A DNA stretch of 64,000 nt. Source: Akkermansia muciniphila. Its GTDB lineage: Bacteria; Verrucomicrobiota; Verrucomicrobiia; Verrucomicrobiales; Akkermansiaceae. A model generated the notes under the pieces. The model searched no databases. It worked only from the letters and a program-made list of their open reading frames with translations, and was not told the origin of the DNA. Location: the NCBI GenBank assembly GCA_945888515.1, contig CAMDAD010000002.1, positions 146,302-210,301 on the forward strand. The letters are read 5' to 3'. Of this stretch, positions 51,955 to 60,829 are shown piece after piece; the stretch's first letter is position 1; each line of letters opens with the position of its first letter. The position numbers were made by a program, and so were the translations under genes.

Positions 51955-53264
51955 AGGGTGGAAGGCGCTTGCGGGGAGATGGCGAATCCACTGAGCTTTC
52001 CTGCAATGGATTCGGGCACGATGGCGTCCACAAGGATATCATTGTCTTCGTAGGAAGTCGAGAGCACTTTCGCATCGCGATGCAGAAGATTGAGAACATC
52101 GCCGCGGGTCTGGGGGATACGGTAGGATTGCTTGCGGATCCTGTCGGCAAGTGCCTCGCAGCAGAGTTGCAGCAGGGCGTCAAGGTTTTCACCCTGGGCG
52201 GCTGAGGTGTAGATAGCTCCGGGGTAGCGATTTTCTAACAAAAGCCGTTGAACTGGATCTTCTAACAAGTCAGACTTGTTCAGGATGGTGATGATTTTTT
52301 TATCTCCAGCGCCTAGTTCATCCAGCACTTCCAGAGTCGTGTCGTAGAGTCGATCAATTTCAGGCGAGGAGCAGTCGAGCACATGGATGAGGAAATCTGC
52401 GAGCACAGCCTCTTCCAAGGTAGCCTTGAAGGCCTCAACAAGGCGGTGGGGGAGATTGCGTACGAAACCAACGGTATCGGTCAGCAGCAGGGGCTGGCCA
52501 TCGGGAAGTTCGATGCGGCGCGTAGTGGTATCGAGCGTAGCAAAAAGCATGTCCTTTGCCAGCACATCCGCGCCGGAAAGTTTGTTGAGTAGGGTGGACT
52601 TGCCGGAATTGGTGTAGCCGACGATGGCGGCGTGAGCCGTGCCGAGTTTTTCCCGTTCCTTGCGCTGAGTCTTGCGCTGGCTTCGCACGTCTTCCAGCTC
52701 GCGCTTGAGGCGATCGATACGCGTGTAAGCGAGGCGGCGGTCCACTTCGATTTGTTTTTCCCCCATGCCGCGATTGGCCGCGCCGCCACCACTGCTGCCA
52801 CCACCGCCTTCGCGATCGAGGTGGCCCCACATGCGCGCCATGCGGGGGAGGGCATATTGCATTCTGGCGAGATCGACCTGAATGCGGGCTTCGCGGGTAT
52901 GGGCGCGTTTGTTGAAAATATCGAGAATGACTTCCTCGCGATCGATCACGGCAATGTCGGCGAGTTTCTCCCATGATCGCTGCTGGGATGGCGCAAGACC
53001 ATTATCAAAAATGATCACATCGCACTCATAGGCTCGGGCGAGATCGACGATTTCCTGAGCCTTGCCCGTGCCGCAGAGATACTGTTTATGCATGTCGCGA
53101 CTGCGATAAAAAACGCTGTGCACGATGTTGATGCCGAGCGTTTCGACGAGTTCGTGCAGTTCCTCCAACAGCGAGGCAGCCTCGTCTTCTTCGCGCGGGT
53201 CAAAATAAATGCCGACGAGCATCGCGCGCTCGACCATTTCAGGGCGTTCTCGAACTTCAAACAT
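51951..53264 (-). CDS. hflX: Ribosome-rescue GTPase HflX
   Basis: Splits stalled ribosomes after stress. 437 residues: N-terminal HflX domain (GIYFDPREEDEAASLLEELHELVETLG, then CGTGKAQEI and NGLAPSQQRSWEK), the Gly-rich loop GHLDREGGGGSSGGG followed by GEKQIEVDRR, and the G-domain with VGYTNSGKSTLLN (G1), DTTTRRIELP (G2), LLLTDTVGFVRNLPHRLVEAFKATLEEA (G3) and NKSDL (G4). The last 60 residues are a short C-terminal domain. Upstream, a divergent gap of 145 bp separates it from miaB. Confidence 0.95.
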   Translation of the reverse strand: MFEVRERPEMVERAMLVGIYFDPREEDEAASLLEELHELVETLGINIVHSVFYRSRDMHKQYLCGTGKAQEIVDLARAYECDVIIFDNGLAPSQQRSWEKLADIAVIDREEVILDIFNKRAHTREARIQVDLARMQYALPRMARMWGHLDREGGGGSSGGGAANRGMGEKQIEVDRRLAYTRIDRLKRELEDVRSQRKTQRKEREKLGTAHAAIVGYTNSGKSTLLNKLSGADVLAKDMLFATLDTTTRRIELPDGQPLLLTDTVGFVRNLPHRLVEAFKATLEEAVLADFLIHVLDCSSPEIDRLYDTTLEVLDELGAGDKKIITILNKSDLLEDPVQRLLLENRYPGAIYTSAAQGENLDALLQLCCEALADRIRKQSYRIPQTRGDVLNLLHRDAKVLSTSYEDNDILVDAIVPESIAGKLSGFAISPQAPSTL

Positions 53265-53409
53265 CAGGTGGGCAGGAAAGGTAGCAGAAATTTGGCGTTA
53301 TGCTATGGAAAATGTGGAGAGGCTGGTGTTGTCAGGGAGGAGAGAAACGGCTTGTCAAACCGGTGCCGCTGCGCTTCGTTGATCGCGCAATTACCAGTTT
53401 CATTCTTTC

Positions 53410-54780
53410 ATGCCCAAAGTCTACATCAAAACCTACGGTTGCCAGATGAACGAACGCGATAGCGAACAGGTCGCGCGAATGTTCACTGAAGGCGGCTATA
53501 CGCTTACGACCGATGAGACGGACGCGGATGCGATATTGGTGAATACTTGCTCGGTGCGCGATCAGGCAGAGCAGAAGGCGCTAGGAAAAATGAACAAGAT
53601 GGGGAAGATTCGCCGGACGAAACCGCATGTGGTCTATGGCTTCATGGGCTGCATGGCGCAGTCGCGCGGCAGCGAGTTGTTCGCTAGCATCCCGCACCTT
53701 GACGTGGTGGTGGGAACGCAAAAATATCACAAAGTTTTTAGTTATGTGGATGACATTTTGAAACGCCGACTCGAGCTGCGCATGGACCAGCCGGAGCACT
53801 CGTTGCGCGGCGAGAGTGTCTGCGATGTGGAAGAGGAAGCCGGCTCGCAAAATACCATCCGCGATCATATTACCAAGGCGCGTCAGGTCAGTGCCTTTGT
53901 CTCGATCATGCAGGGCTGTAACATGCGTTGCTCGTTTTGCATCGTGCCGGACACGCGCGGGCGCGAGCGCGGCAGACCGATGGAGGACGTCGTGGACGAA
54001 GTGAAACGCCTCGTCGATCAAGGCGTGAAGGAAGTCAACCTGTTAGGTCAGATCGTCAATCTGTATGGTCGCACGGAGTTCCCTATCGTCGGCGGTAAGT
54101 CGCCGTTTGTGCAGTTGTTAGAAAAGGTCCATGCGGTTCAGGGGCTCGAACGCATTCGTTTCGTGTCGCCGCATCCGATTGGTTTCCGCGACGATTTGAT
54201 CCAAGCCTTCGCCGACTTGCCGAAGCTATGTTCGCACATTCATTTCCCGATGCAAAGCGGCTCGGACCGGATTTTGCGATTGATGAAACGTCCATATCGC
54301 CATGAAAAATTCGTCGAGATCTGCACGAAGATGAAATCCGTGCGTCCCGATCTAGCGATTACCACGGATATCATCGTCGGTTTTCCGACGGAGACCGCAG
54401 AAGACTTTCAAGCGACGCTCGATACCGTTCAGGAAGTCGAATTTGCGAATGCGTTTATTTTCCGTTATTCGAAACGCCGCAACACACCCGCTGCCGAAAT
54501 GGACGGCCAGATCGAGGAGTCGGTGAAGGAAGAGCGTAACCAGATTTTGCTGCAAGCGGTGAATGAAATCTGCATCCGCCAGCACGCGGATCTGGTAGGG
54601 ACTAGGGCGCGGATTTTGTGCGAAGGGCTCTCGCGCTACAGCGATCAACGCCTCTCGGGGCGGACCGGTCAGAATCGCATCGTGGTGTTTGAGGGAGATG
54701 TGGAACGTTGGATGGGGCAGATGCTTGACGTGACGATCGATCGCTCTACCGGGTTCACTTTGTATGGGACGCCTGTCTAA
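53410..54780 (+). CDS. miaB: tRNA-2-methylthio-N6-dimethylallyladenosine synthase
   Basis: Radical-SAM methylthiotransferase that modifies A37 of tRNAs. 456 residues: N-terminal domain KTYGCQMNERDSE (first cluster Cys), VNTCSVRDQAEQKA, and FMGCMAQ; the radical SAM motif is MQGCNMRCSFCIVPDTRGRERGR (Cys-x3-Cys-x2-Cys). The later HFPMQSGSDRILRLMKRPY and TDIIVGFPTE blocks are typical. A TRAM-like C-terminal domain closes the protein. No Shine-Dalgarno is visible before the ATG (ATTCTTTC). Standing alone between hflX and an ExbD gene. Confidence 0.95.
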   Translation: MPKVYIKTYGCQMNERDSEQVARMFTEGGYTLTTDETDADAILVNTCSVRDQAEQKALGKMNKMGKIRRTKPHVVYGFMGCMAQSRGSELFASIPHLDVVVGTQKYHKVFSYVDDILKRRLELRMDQPEHSLRGESVCDVEEEAGSQNTIRDHITKARQVSAFVSIMQGCNMRCSFCIVPDTRGRERGRPMEDVVDEVKRLVDQGVKEVNLLGQIVNLYGRTEFPIVGGKSPFVQLLEKVHAVQGLERIRFVSPHPIGFRDDLIQAFADLPKLCSHIHFPMQSGSDRILRLMKRPYRHEKFVEICTKMKSVRPDLAITTDIIVGFPTETAEDFQATLDTVQEVEFANAFIFRYSKRRNTPAAEMDGQIEESVKEERNQILLQAVNEICIRQHADLVGTRARILCEGLSRYSDQRLSGRTGQNRIVVFEGDVERWMGQMLDVTIDRSTGFTLYGTPV

Positions 54781-54882
54781 AGGGGGAATCGAGCTTGCCA
54801 CGGTTTGTGTGATTCCGGCGGTGAGGTTTGATTTCTCTGCTCGCATTTTTTTCTAAGGACACGGTCAGGCATTTCGTTTCCC

Positions 54883-54905
54883 CGTATGAGTCACAAACTC
54901 ATACG
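54883..54905 (+). promoter_or_regulatory. Perfect 9-bp inverted repeat just upstream of the ExbD-like gene
   Basis: CGTATGAGT (54883-54891) pairs with ACTCATACG (54897-54905), loop CACAA, ending 3 nt before the ATG at 54909. It could be a repressor operator or an mRNA hairpin that blocks the start region. Confidence 0.5.
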
Positions 54906-54908
54906 ATT

Positions 54909-55382
54909 ATGGCACGACACAAATCATTGCGACATGCGGAGGACGGTAGTCCTGGGTTGGACATTTCATCACTGATCGATGTCTGTTTTTTATTACTGAT
55001 CTATTTTTTGGTGGCGACGACCATTCAAAAGTCGGAGCAGGATCTGCCCCTAAAGTTGCCCACGCTGACCGAGGGTGACCAACCCCGAACCGAGCTTGAG
55101 CCACTTTTGATCAAGGTGGATGCGCGTGGGGTGATTTTGGTGGGCGCGGAGCCACATGCTCAAGTGATGGATCAGGAGGAAACATCGCGCGAGCTTCCGC
55201 TGCTATCTGGCTGGTTGCGCATGTTTGCGGAAGCGAGTCGCGCGCACGGCAAGGAGCCTGCAGTCATCATTTCGCTCGATCGTGAGGTGCGCCAACAGCG
55301 TGCGATGGATGTGTTGAATGCCCTAGCAGGGGAAAAAATCGGCATCGTGACATTGGCATCCGATGGTCAGACAGTCGATTAG
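54909..55382 (+). CDS. ExbD/TolR-type proton-motive transport subunit
   Basis: 157 residues: MARHKSLRHAEDGSPGLDISSLIDVCFLLLIYFLVATTI, one transmembrane helix with the Asp of the family (SLIDVCFLL), then a periplasmic domain of about 105 residues. In its usual place it couples proton flow to TonB or Tol with ExbB. Here no exbB, tolQ or tonB adjoins it, so the partner is elsewhere. ATG 54909 was chosen as the frame upstream is unlike the family. Confidence 0.85.
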   Translation: MARHKSLRHAEDGSPGLDISSLIDVCFLLLIYFLVATTIQKSEQDLPLKLPTLTEGDQPRTELEPLLIKVDARGVILVGAEPHAQVMDQEETSRELPLLSGWLRMFAEASRAHGKEPAVIISLDREVRQQRAMDVLNALAGEKIGIVTLASDGQTVD

Positions 55383-55476
55383 TTCAAAAGCAAATTACAC
55401 AGTTTTTCTTGACATTTTAGGTTGGAGTGATTTATCTCAAGCGTCTGCTACGCATATTCACTCATTCCGACAGCTG

Positions 55477-55683
55477 ATGAAGTCCTCGCTTTTTGTTACG
55501 ATCAGTTCTTTCTTTTTACTTGTATGGTTAGCCGTGTCCTATCTGACGAGCCTGCAGCCTGAGCCTCGTTTGGGCCGTGGATCTTTGCCACTCAGCGCCC
55601 AGAAGAATCCCGAGCCTATGGTTTTGGACTCAGCGGAACCAGCGATTCTCGCGAGAAAACAGAGCAAGACGGGCGGCTATTGA
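55477..55683 (+). CDS. Small single-pass membrane protein downstream of the ExbD-like gene
   Basis: 68 residues from ATG 55477: MKSSLFVTISSFFLLVWLAVSYLTSL, one helix, then a polar tail (LGRGSLPLSAQKNPEP). A TTGACA at 55409-55414 lies upstream. It is possibly an accessory to the ExbD-like protein. No homologue recognised; a short ORF, so moderate confidence. The frame is open upstream into the ExbD gene but without merit. Confidence 0.5.
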   Translation: MKSSLFVTISSFFLLVWLAVSYLTSLQPEPRLGRGSLPLSAQKNPEPMVLDSAEPAILARKQSKTGGY

Positions 55684-55705
55684 ATGAATCAACCGACGTT
55701 GATTT

Positions 55706-56416
55706 TCACACGCTGCCGAAGCGGCGGTGGCGCTTTTGGTATTCCGCCACAGCGGCAAAGAGATCGCCTTGGCGGAAGTCCGGCCAGAACTTGTCGACGA
55801 TGACCATTTCCGCATAACTGATTTGCCATAGGAGGAAATTCGAGACACGCATTTCTCCGGAGGTGCGGATCAGTAGGTCAGGGTCAGGTATGGCCGCAGT
55901 GTCGAGCTGGGACGCGAGCAGCTCAGGCGTGATGTCTTCCATTTTCCAGCACCCATCGAGAAGGCCCTGGGCGATTTTGCGGGTCGCGGCAGTGATTTCT
56001 TCTCGCGAGCCATAGGACAAGGCGAGCACGAGAGTGAGGCTGTCATTACTCGCCGTCTGTGCTATGACTTTCTGCAGGGTCTCTCGGGTGGATTCGGGAA
56101 GTCTGTCGATCTGACCGATGACCTGCAGACGCACGTTCTGACGCATCAGATCGGCGGCTTTGGATGAGAGAAATTTTTCTAACAAGATCATCAGTGCCGA
56201 AACTTCCGCTTGCGGTCGATTCCAATTCTCGGAGGAGAAGGCGTAAAGAGTGAGGTATGATACACCGAGTTCTTTGCAGGCATCGATGGCTTCGCGCACG
56301 GACTCCGCTCCAGCACGATGGCCTTGGGCGCGGGGCAGACCGCGGGATTTTGCCCAGCGACCGTTGCCATCCATGATGATGGCGATGTGTTGCGGAATGG
56401 AGGTGGCTTGCAGCAT
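55706..56416 (-). CDS. uppS: Undecaprenyl diphosphate synthase
   Basis: Condenses IPP units on FPP into the C55 lipid carrier for cell-wall synthesis. 236 residues. Motifs: HIAIIMDGNGRWAKSRGLPRAQGHRAGAE with catalytic Asp 16, LYAFSSENWNRP, LVLALSYGSREEI, PDPDLLIRTSGEMRVSNFLLWQISYAEM, and the closing DFRQGDLFAAVAEYQKRHRRFG. Alone between the small membrane protein (convergent) and the peptidase gene (divergent). Confidence 0.96.
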   Translation of the reverse strand: MLQATSIPQHIAIIMDGNGRWAKSRGLPRAQGHRAGAESVREAIDACKELGVSYLTLYAFSSENWNRPQAEVSALMILLEKFLSSKAADLMRQNVRLQVIGQIDRLPESTRETLQKVIAQTASNDSLTLVLALSYGSREEITAATRKIAQGLLDGCWKMEDITPELLASQLDTAAIPDPDLLIRTSGEMRVSNFLLWQISYAEMVIVDKFWPDFRQGDLFAAVAEYQKRHRRFGSV

Positions 56417-56594
56417 GGGATAACTCTCGAAAGGAAATCATCGCCATGTGAAATGATCATGAGAATGCGATGAAAAATTCGTGTTTCTACTAGGGGCGGA
56501 CACGCTAAACGGTTGAGCCTAGGACGTCAAACACACAAACTAAAATTTTTGCATTCCCGATTGCGTTTGTGCGTTGAGTGTCTAGCTTTTGCTC

Positions 56595-58715
56595 ATGCAT
56601 CCATTCTCTGATCCATGCTTTGCCGTTCGCTGGTCCACGTTGATTCCCGAGGCTGTAGAATCCGACATCCTTGCGGGACTGGATGAGGCACGGACGAAGA
56701 TCGACGCCATTGCCGCGCTCGATGGCTCTTCGCTCACGTATGAAAATACCTTTCACGCACTCGAAAAAGCATCGAAGACCTTGAATCGCGCGTGGGGGCG
56801 GTTGTCACATCTCGATTCCGTATCTGATGAGCCGGCGCAGCGTGCGGCCTTGAATCAAATGTTGCCGGAAGTATCCGAGTTTTACTCATCCATTCCTCTG
56901 CGCGAGGATCTGTGGAAAGTGCTCAAGAGCTTTGGCGAATCGCCCGCCGTGCAAGCGCTGTTTGCGATCCAACGCCGGCACGTGGAGGAGACGATGCTTG
57001 ATTTTATACAAGATGGTGCCGATCTGCCGGCGAAACCCAAAGCGCGTATTGCCGAGATCGATGCCGAGCTTTCGAAGCTTACGAAGCAGTATGCCGAGCA
57101 TGTGCTCGATGCGACCAATGCCTGGGAAATCGTGGTGACGGATGCGCAACGCCTTGCGGGCTTACCGGAATCAGCGGTGGCGGCGGCGGCATCGAATGCG
57201 AAGGCCAAAGGCCATGGCTCCGAGACAGAACCAGCCTGGCGTTTCACCTTGCATCAGCCATCGATGTTTCCCATCATGCAGTATGCGGATGACGATTCGC
57301 TGCGTCGTGAAATTTGGGAGGCATCGGTGAAAGTGGGTTCACTGGGCGAGCACGATAACACGTCCTTGGTGTGGAGTATTCTTGAGCTGCGTCAGGAAAA
57401 GGCGCTGTTGCTCGGTAAAGCAAATTTCGCAGATCTGGTGCTGCAACGTCGCATGGCGAAAAATGGGAATACTGCCTTGTCTTTCGTGGAAGATCTGCAC
57501 GACCGCATCGTCGGAGAATACTGCGAGGAGTATCGTGAGCTGTGTGCCTACAAATCGGAGAAAACAGGAGAAGCCTGTGAGCTGTTAGAGCCGTGGGAGG
57601 TTTCGTATTGGGCGGAGAAACGCCGTAAGGAGCACTTCGACCTCGATGATGAGGCGCTGCGTCCGTATTTCCCGGTGAGCAAAGTGATGACAGGCATGTT
57701 TGATCTGGCCGCCACGGTTTTTGGCATCGAGATCCGCAAGGTGGCGGGCACGTATTTTGAAAAGGGCAAACGCCCTGCCGATGCCGATGAGAAAACGATT
57801 GAGGTGTGGCATCCGGAGGTGACGTTTTATGAACTTCGCGATCGTAAGAGCGGCGAGCATCTGGGGTCGTTTTATGCCGACTGGCATCCGCGCGAATCGA
57901 AGCGCGGTGGCGCATGGATGAACCAACTCGAAGCCGGCAGCCCACCGCAGGAAGGCAAGGCGCGCCAACCGCATCTCGGGCTGATCATTGGCAACATGAC
58001 GCCGCCTGTGGATGGCAAGGAGGCCCTGCTGACGCATGGCGAGGTGGAAACGATCTTTCATGAGTTCGGTCACTTGTTGCACGGGCTCTTGAGCGATGTC
58101 GCCGTGGAGTCGCTGGCTGGCACCAATGTGCCTTGGGATTTTGTCGAGTTGCCCTCGCAGATTTTGGAAAACTACTGCTGGTCGCGTGAGTCGTTGGACT
58201 TGTTCGCCCGACACCACGAAACCGGCGCGGCCATTCCCGAGGTCCTGTTCCAAAAAATGATTGCTGCCAAAAATTACATGAGCGCCACGGTGTTCATGCG
58301 TCAGTTGGCATTTGGCAAACTCGACCTGGAGCTGCACATGCATTTGGAAAAATACAGCGGTCGCGATCTCGATCTCGTCGAGCGCGAGATCCTGGCGGAG
58401 TATCGTGTGCCTTTGAAAACCGAGGCGCCCGGCATGGCGCGCCGCTTCAATCACCTGTTCAGCTCGCCCACGGGCTATGCCGCCGGTTACTATTCCTATA
58501 AATGGGCGGAGGTGCTGGATGCCGATGCATTCACGCGCTTCGAGGAAGAAGGGATTCTCAATCCGCAGACGGGTCATGATTTCCGTGAGCACATTCTGAG
58601 CAAGGGGAACTCGGCCCCGGCGGATGAACTCTATCGCCGCTTCATGGGGCGCGATCCTCATCTGGAGCCGTTGCTGCTTCGGGCGGGATTGCTGCATGAT
58701 CCGGTCTTGGCGTAA
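56595..58715 (+). CDS. prlC: M3-family oligopeptidase A-like zinc peptidase
   Basis: Degrades short peptides, including signal-peptide fragments, in the cytosol. 706 residues from ATG 56595, normal for OpdA/PrlC. The zinc site reads ETIFHEFGHLLHG (HExxH, about residue 488), with the third ligand Glu in VELPSQILENYCW. Other conserved stretches: GSFYADWHPRESKRGGAWMNQ, GLIIGNMTPPVDGKEALLTHGE and SSPTGYAAGYYSYKWAEVLDADAFTRF. The midA-like gene begins 3 nt after its stop, so they are probably co-transcribed. Confidence 0.93.
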   Translation: MHPFSDPCFAVRWSTLIPEAVESDILAGLDEARTKIDAIAALDGSSLTYENTFHALEKASKTLNRAWGRLSHLDSVSDEPAQRAALNQMLPEVSEFYSSIPLREDLWKVLKSFGESPAVQALFAIQRRHVEETMLDFIQDGADLPAKPKARIAEIDAELSKLTKQYAEHVLDATNAWEIVVTDAQRLAGLPESAVAAAASNAKAKGHGSETEPAWRFTLHQPSMFPIMQYADDDSLRREIWEASVKVGSLGEHDNTSLVWSILELRQEKALLLGKANFADLVLQRRMAKNGNTALSFVEDLHDRIVGEYCEEYRELCAYKSEKTGEACELLEPWEVSYWAEKRRKEHFDLDDEALRPYFPVSKVMTGMFDLAATVFGIEIRKVAGTYFEKGKRPADADEKTIEVWHPEVTFYELRDRKSGEHLGSFYADWHPRESKRGGAWMNQLEAGSPPQEGKARQPHLGLIIGNMTPPVDGKEALLTHGEVETIFHEFGHLLHGLLSDVAVESLAGTNVPWDFVELPSQILENYCWSRESLDLFARHHETGAAIPEVLFQKMIAAKNYMSATVFMRQLAFGKLDLELHMHLEKYSGRDLDLVEREILAEYRVPLKTEAPGMARRFNHLFSSPTGYAAGYYSYKWAEVLDADAFTRFEEEGILNPQTGHDFREHILSKGNSAPADELYRRFMGRDPHLEPLLLRAGLLHDPVLA

Positions 58716-58718
58716 GAA

Positions 58719-59711
58719 ATGGCGCGACTTTTTACCAAGGAAGCAGAGATTGTCTCGTTCGAGGCTTTCATGAATCACGCGCTGCATGATCCAGAACGGG
58801 GGTACTATGCTCGTAGTATTTCCACTGTGGGGCGTGGCGGTGATTTCACGACGACAGCGGAAATCGCCCCGGCGCTGGCGCGCGCGATCGCTTCGTGGTT
58901 GCTGCGTGAGTTGCGGGCGACAGGTTGCCGCGATGTGATCGAGCTCGGGCCCGGGAGCGGCGCGCTATCGGCTGCCGTGCGGTCGCATTTTCCCCTGTGG
59001 TGGCGGTGGCGCGTGCGCTGGCATCTGGTCGAGACCTCCGCATCCTTGCGCGAACTGCAAAAAGAGCGACCGTCATTGCGAAAAGCCCGCTGGCATGATT
59101 CCGTCGAATCGGCGTTGGCGGCCTGCGAGGGTGCGGCGTGTTTGTATTCGAACGAATTTTTTGATGCGTTTCCCGTGCGGGTGTTTCAACGAGTGGGTGA
59201 GGGGTGGAAAGAGCTGCACGTAAGGGAATCGAACGGTGGCCTGCAGGAAGTCTTGCTTGATGCCCCGGACCTGCCGCCGTCCAGCGCATGGCAGCGGACC
59301 TGGCAAGAAGGGCAGCGGATCGAAGTGCATGAATCGGTGCGTCGATGGCTGGACGCATTGAAGAGTTGTTGGCGAAAAGGGGCGATGCTGACGATCGACT
59401 ACGGCGCGGCGATCGAGTCGCTGTATCATCGTCAACCAGCGGGCACGGTCCGCGGCTACTTCTTGCAGCAGCGCATCACAGGTCCGGCGATCTATCAGAA
59501 CATCGGCCGGCAAGACCTCACGGCGGACATCAATTTCACCGACATGATCGAGTGGACTTCGTTTTTTGCCGAATCGGCCGCGCTGCAATCCCAGCGCGAT
59601 TTTCTTCTGCCCTGGGTTCTTGCCACTCATCCCGGCGATCGTCATGCGGTCGATGAACTAGGCGCGGGAAAAGCCTTTCGCGTGTGGCAATGCCAGGTGC
59701 GAGAAGCATAG
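58719..59711 (+). CDS. MidA-family SAM-dependent arginine methyltransferase-like protein
   Basis: 330 residues: the fold and motifs match MidA/NDUFAF7, which methylates an arginine of complex I in mitochondria. Conserved blocks are ISFEAFMNHALHDPERGYYA (near residue 10-30), VIELGPGSGALSAA (SAM loop), LYSNEFFDAFPVRVF, and MLTIDYGA. Located right behind the M3 peptidase gene (ATG starts 3 nt after the stop). The bacterial target is unknown. Convergent with the SDR gene. Confidence 0.85.
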   Translation: MARLFTKEAEIVSFEAFMNHALHDPERGYYARSISTVGRGGDFTTTAEIAPALARAIASWLLRELRATGCRDVIELGPGSGALSAAVRSHFPLWWRWRVRWHLVETSASLRELQKERPSLRKARWHDSVESALAACEGAACLYSNEFFDAFPVRVFQRVGEGWKELHVRESNGGLQEVLLDAPDLPPSSAWQRTWQEGQRIEVHESVRRWLDALKSCWRKGAMLTIDYGAAIESLYHRQPAGTVRGYFLQQRITGPAIYQNIGRQDLTADINFTDMIEWTSFFAESAALQSQRDFLLPWVLATHPGDRHAVDELGAGKAFRVWQCQVREA

Positions 59712-59726
59712 TCAGTGGGGAAAGCT

Positions 59727-60596
59727 TCAGTCGATCGTTGGTGCGATGGCGGGGAAGGCATCGAGGAACGAGGGATACTGGGGCTGCCAGCCTAGCGCGC
59801 GCAATTTTTCATTGCTGACTTGTTTGTGCGTCCAGCCGCGTTTGCGGTTTTCATCGCGGGGGCCGCTGGGGGGGAGCGGGCGCTGGAAATGCGCGGCCAT
59901 GGATTCATACACCTCGCGCTGCGTGAGCGAGCGGGAGTCGGTGACGTTGAAGATTTCTCCACAGATGCGTGGCGCTGTGTAGTTTTCCAGTGCCAATACT
60001 AGCAATTGCAGGATGGCGCTGGCGGCATCATCGCGGTGGATTTGGTTGAGGAAACGGCGACCGTCTTCTTCGATGACCGCTTCGCCATGGAGGAATTTTT
60101 TCAGCAGCACCGAGCGCGCGGGGCCATAGATGCCGGAAAGGCGGCAGACGATGCCGTTTGCGGCGGTGGTGAGGGCCTCGGCTTCTAACAAAATGCGGCC
60201 GGTTTCGCGGTCGGGCACGGCGGGGGAGTCTTCGGTGACGATGCTGCCATCGGTCTGGCCATAGACGGAGGAGCTGGAGGTGTAGAGGATGAGTGTCCCG
60301 GGAAAAGCGGATTGCAAATGAAGGATGCCATTTCGATAGACCGACTCGTAGGCTGGTGGCCCGCCTTTGCCGCTACTGGCGCAGTGGATGATGGCATCGG
60401 GTGGTTCGATCATCGACGCCAGCATGGCAACCGATTCCGCGGATCCGAGGTCGCAGACATGGCTGCCATTTCCGCCGGAGAGCGAGCAAGTGGTGACATT
60501 GAACCCGCGAGCGATAGCTGCGCTGGCGATGGCCTGGCCGAGGTAGCCATTGCCGCAGATGAGAAGGTGGTTGTAATCAGAAAGAGACGATGTCAT
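59727..60596 (-). CDS. NAD(P)-binding SDR-type epimerase/dehydratase (YeeZ-like)
   Basis: 289 residues. Extended-SDR-type features: dinucleotide loop ICGNGYLGQAIASAA, ILYTSSSSVYGQ (catalytic S/Y region; the Y is in SVYGQ, but the usual Y-x3-K is weak here), IVCRLSGIYGPARSV and IHRDDAASAI. It resembles YeeZ-type proteins whose substrate is unknown. Monocistronic, ends 15 nt from the methyltransferase. A gap of about 230 bp without a recognised feature separates it from the type III restriction gene. Confidence 0.8.
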   Translation of the reverse strand: MTSSLSDYNHLLICGNGYLGQAIASAAIARGFNVTTCSLSGGNGSHVCDLGSAESVAMLASMIEPPDAIIHCASSGKGGPPAYESVYRNGILHLQSAFPGTLILYTSSSSVYGQTDGSIVTEDSPAVPDRETGRILLEAEALTTAANGIVCRLSGIYGPARSVLLKKFLHGEAVIEEDGRRFLNQIHRDDAASAILQLLVLALENYTAPRICGEIFNVTDSRSLTQREVYESMAAHFQRPLPPSGPRDENRKRGWTHKQVSNEKLRALGWQPQYPSFLDAFPAIAPTID

Positions 60597-60829
60597 AGTG
60601 TGAGGATGCGTGTAATTTGACGCAGATTGGGAAAATAGGAAAAGCTTTTACGGTGTAATGCGGTGTCAATCGAAATAGATTGATTCCATAGTAAATCTGA
60701 ACAGAATGGAGTGATCACCAAGATTAATGGCTTCTTTATCAGGTTTGCATAATTCCTCCGATTTTGCTAGATTTTCAAAGCTTTTAACTTCATTTCCGTT
60801 GTAGGATGTTTTGCACATTTTTTTAGTTT

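Noticed and set aside
60597..60829. Promoter or small RNA in the gap upstream of the SDR gene
   Set aside because: AT-rich, no convincing -35/-10 pair or stem-loop found by eye.
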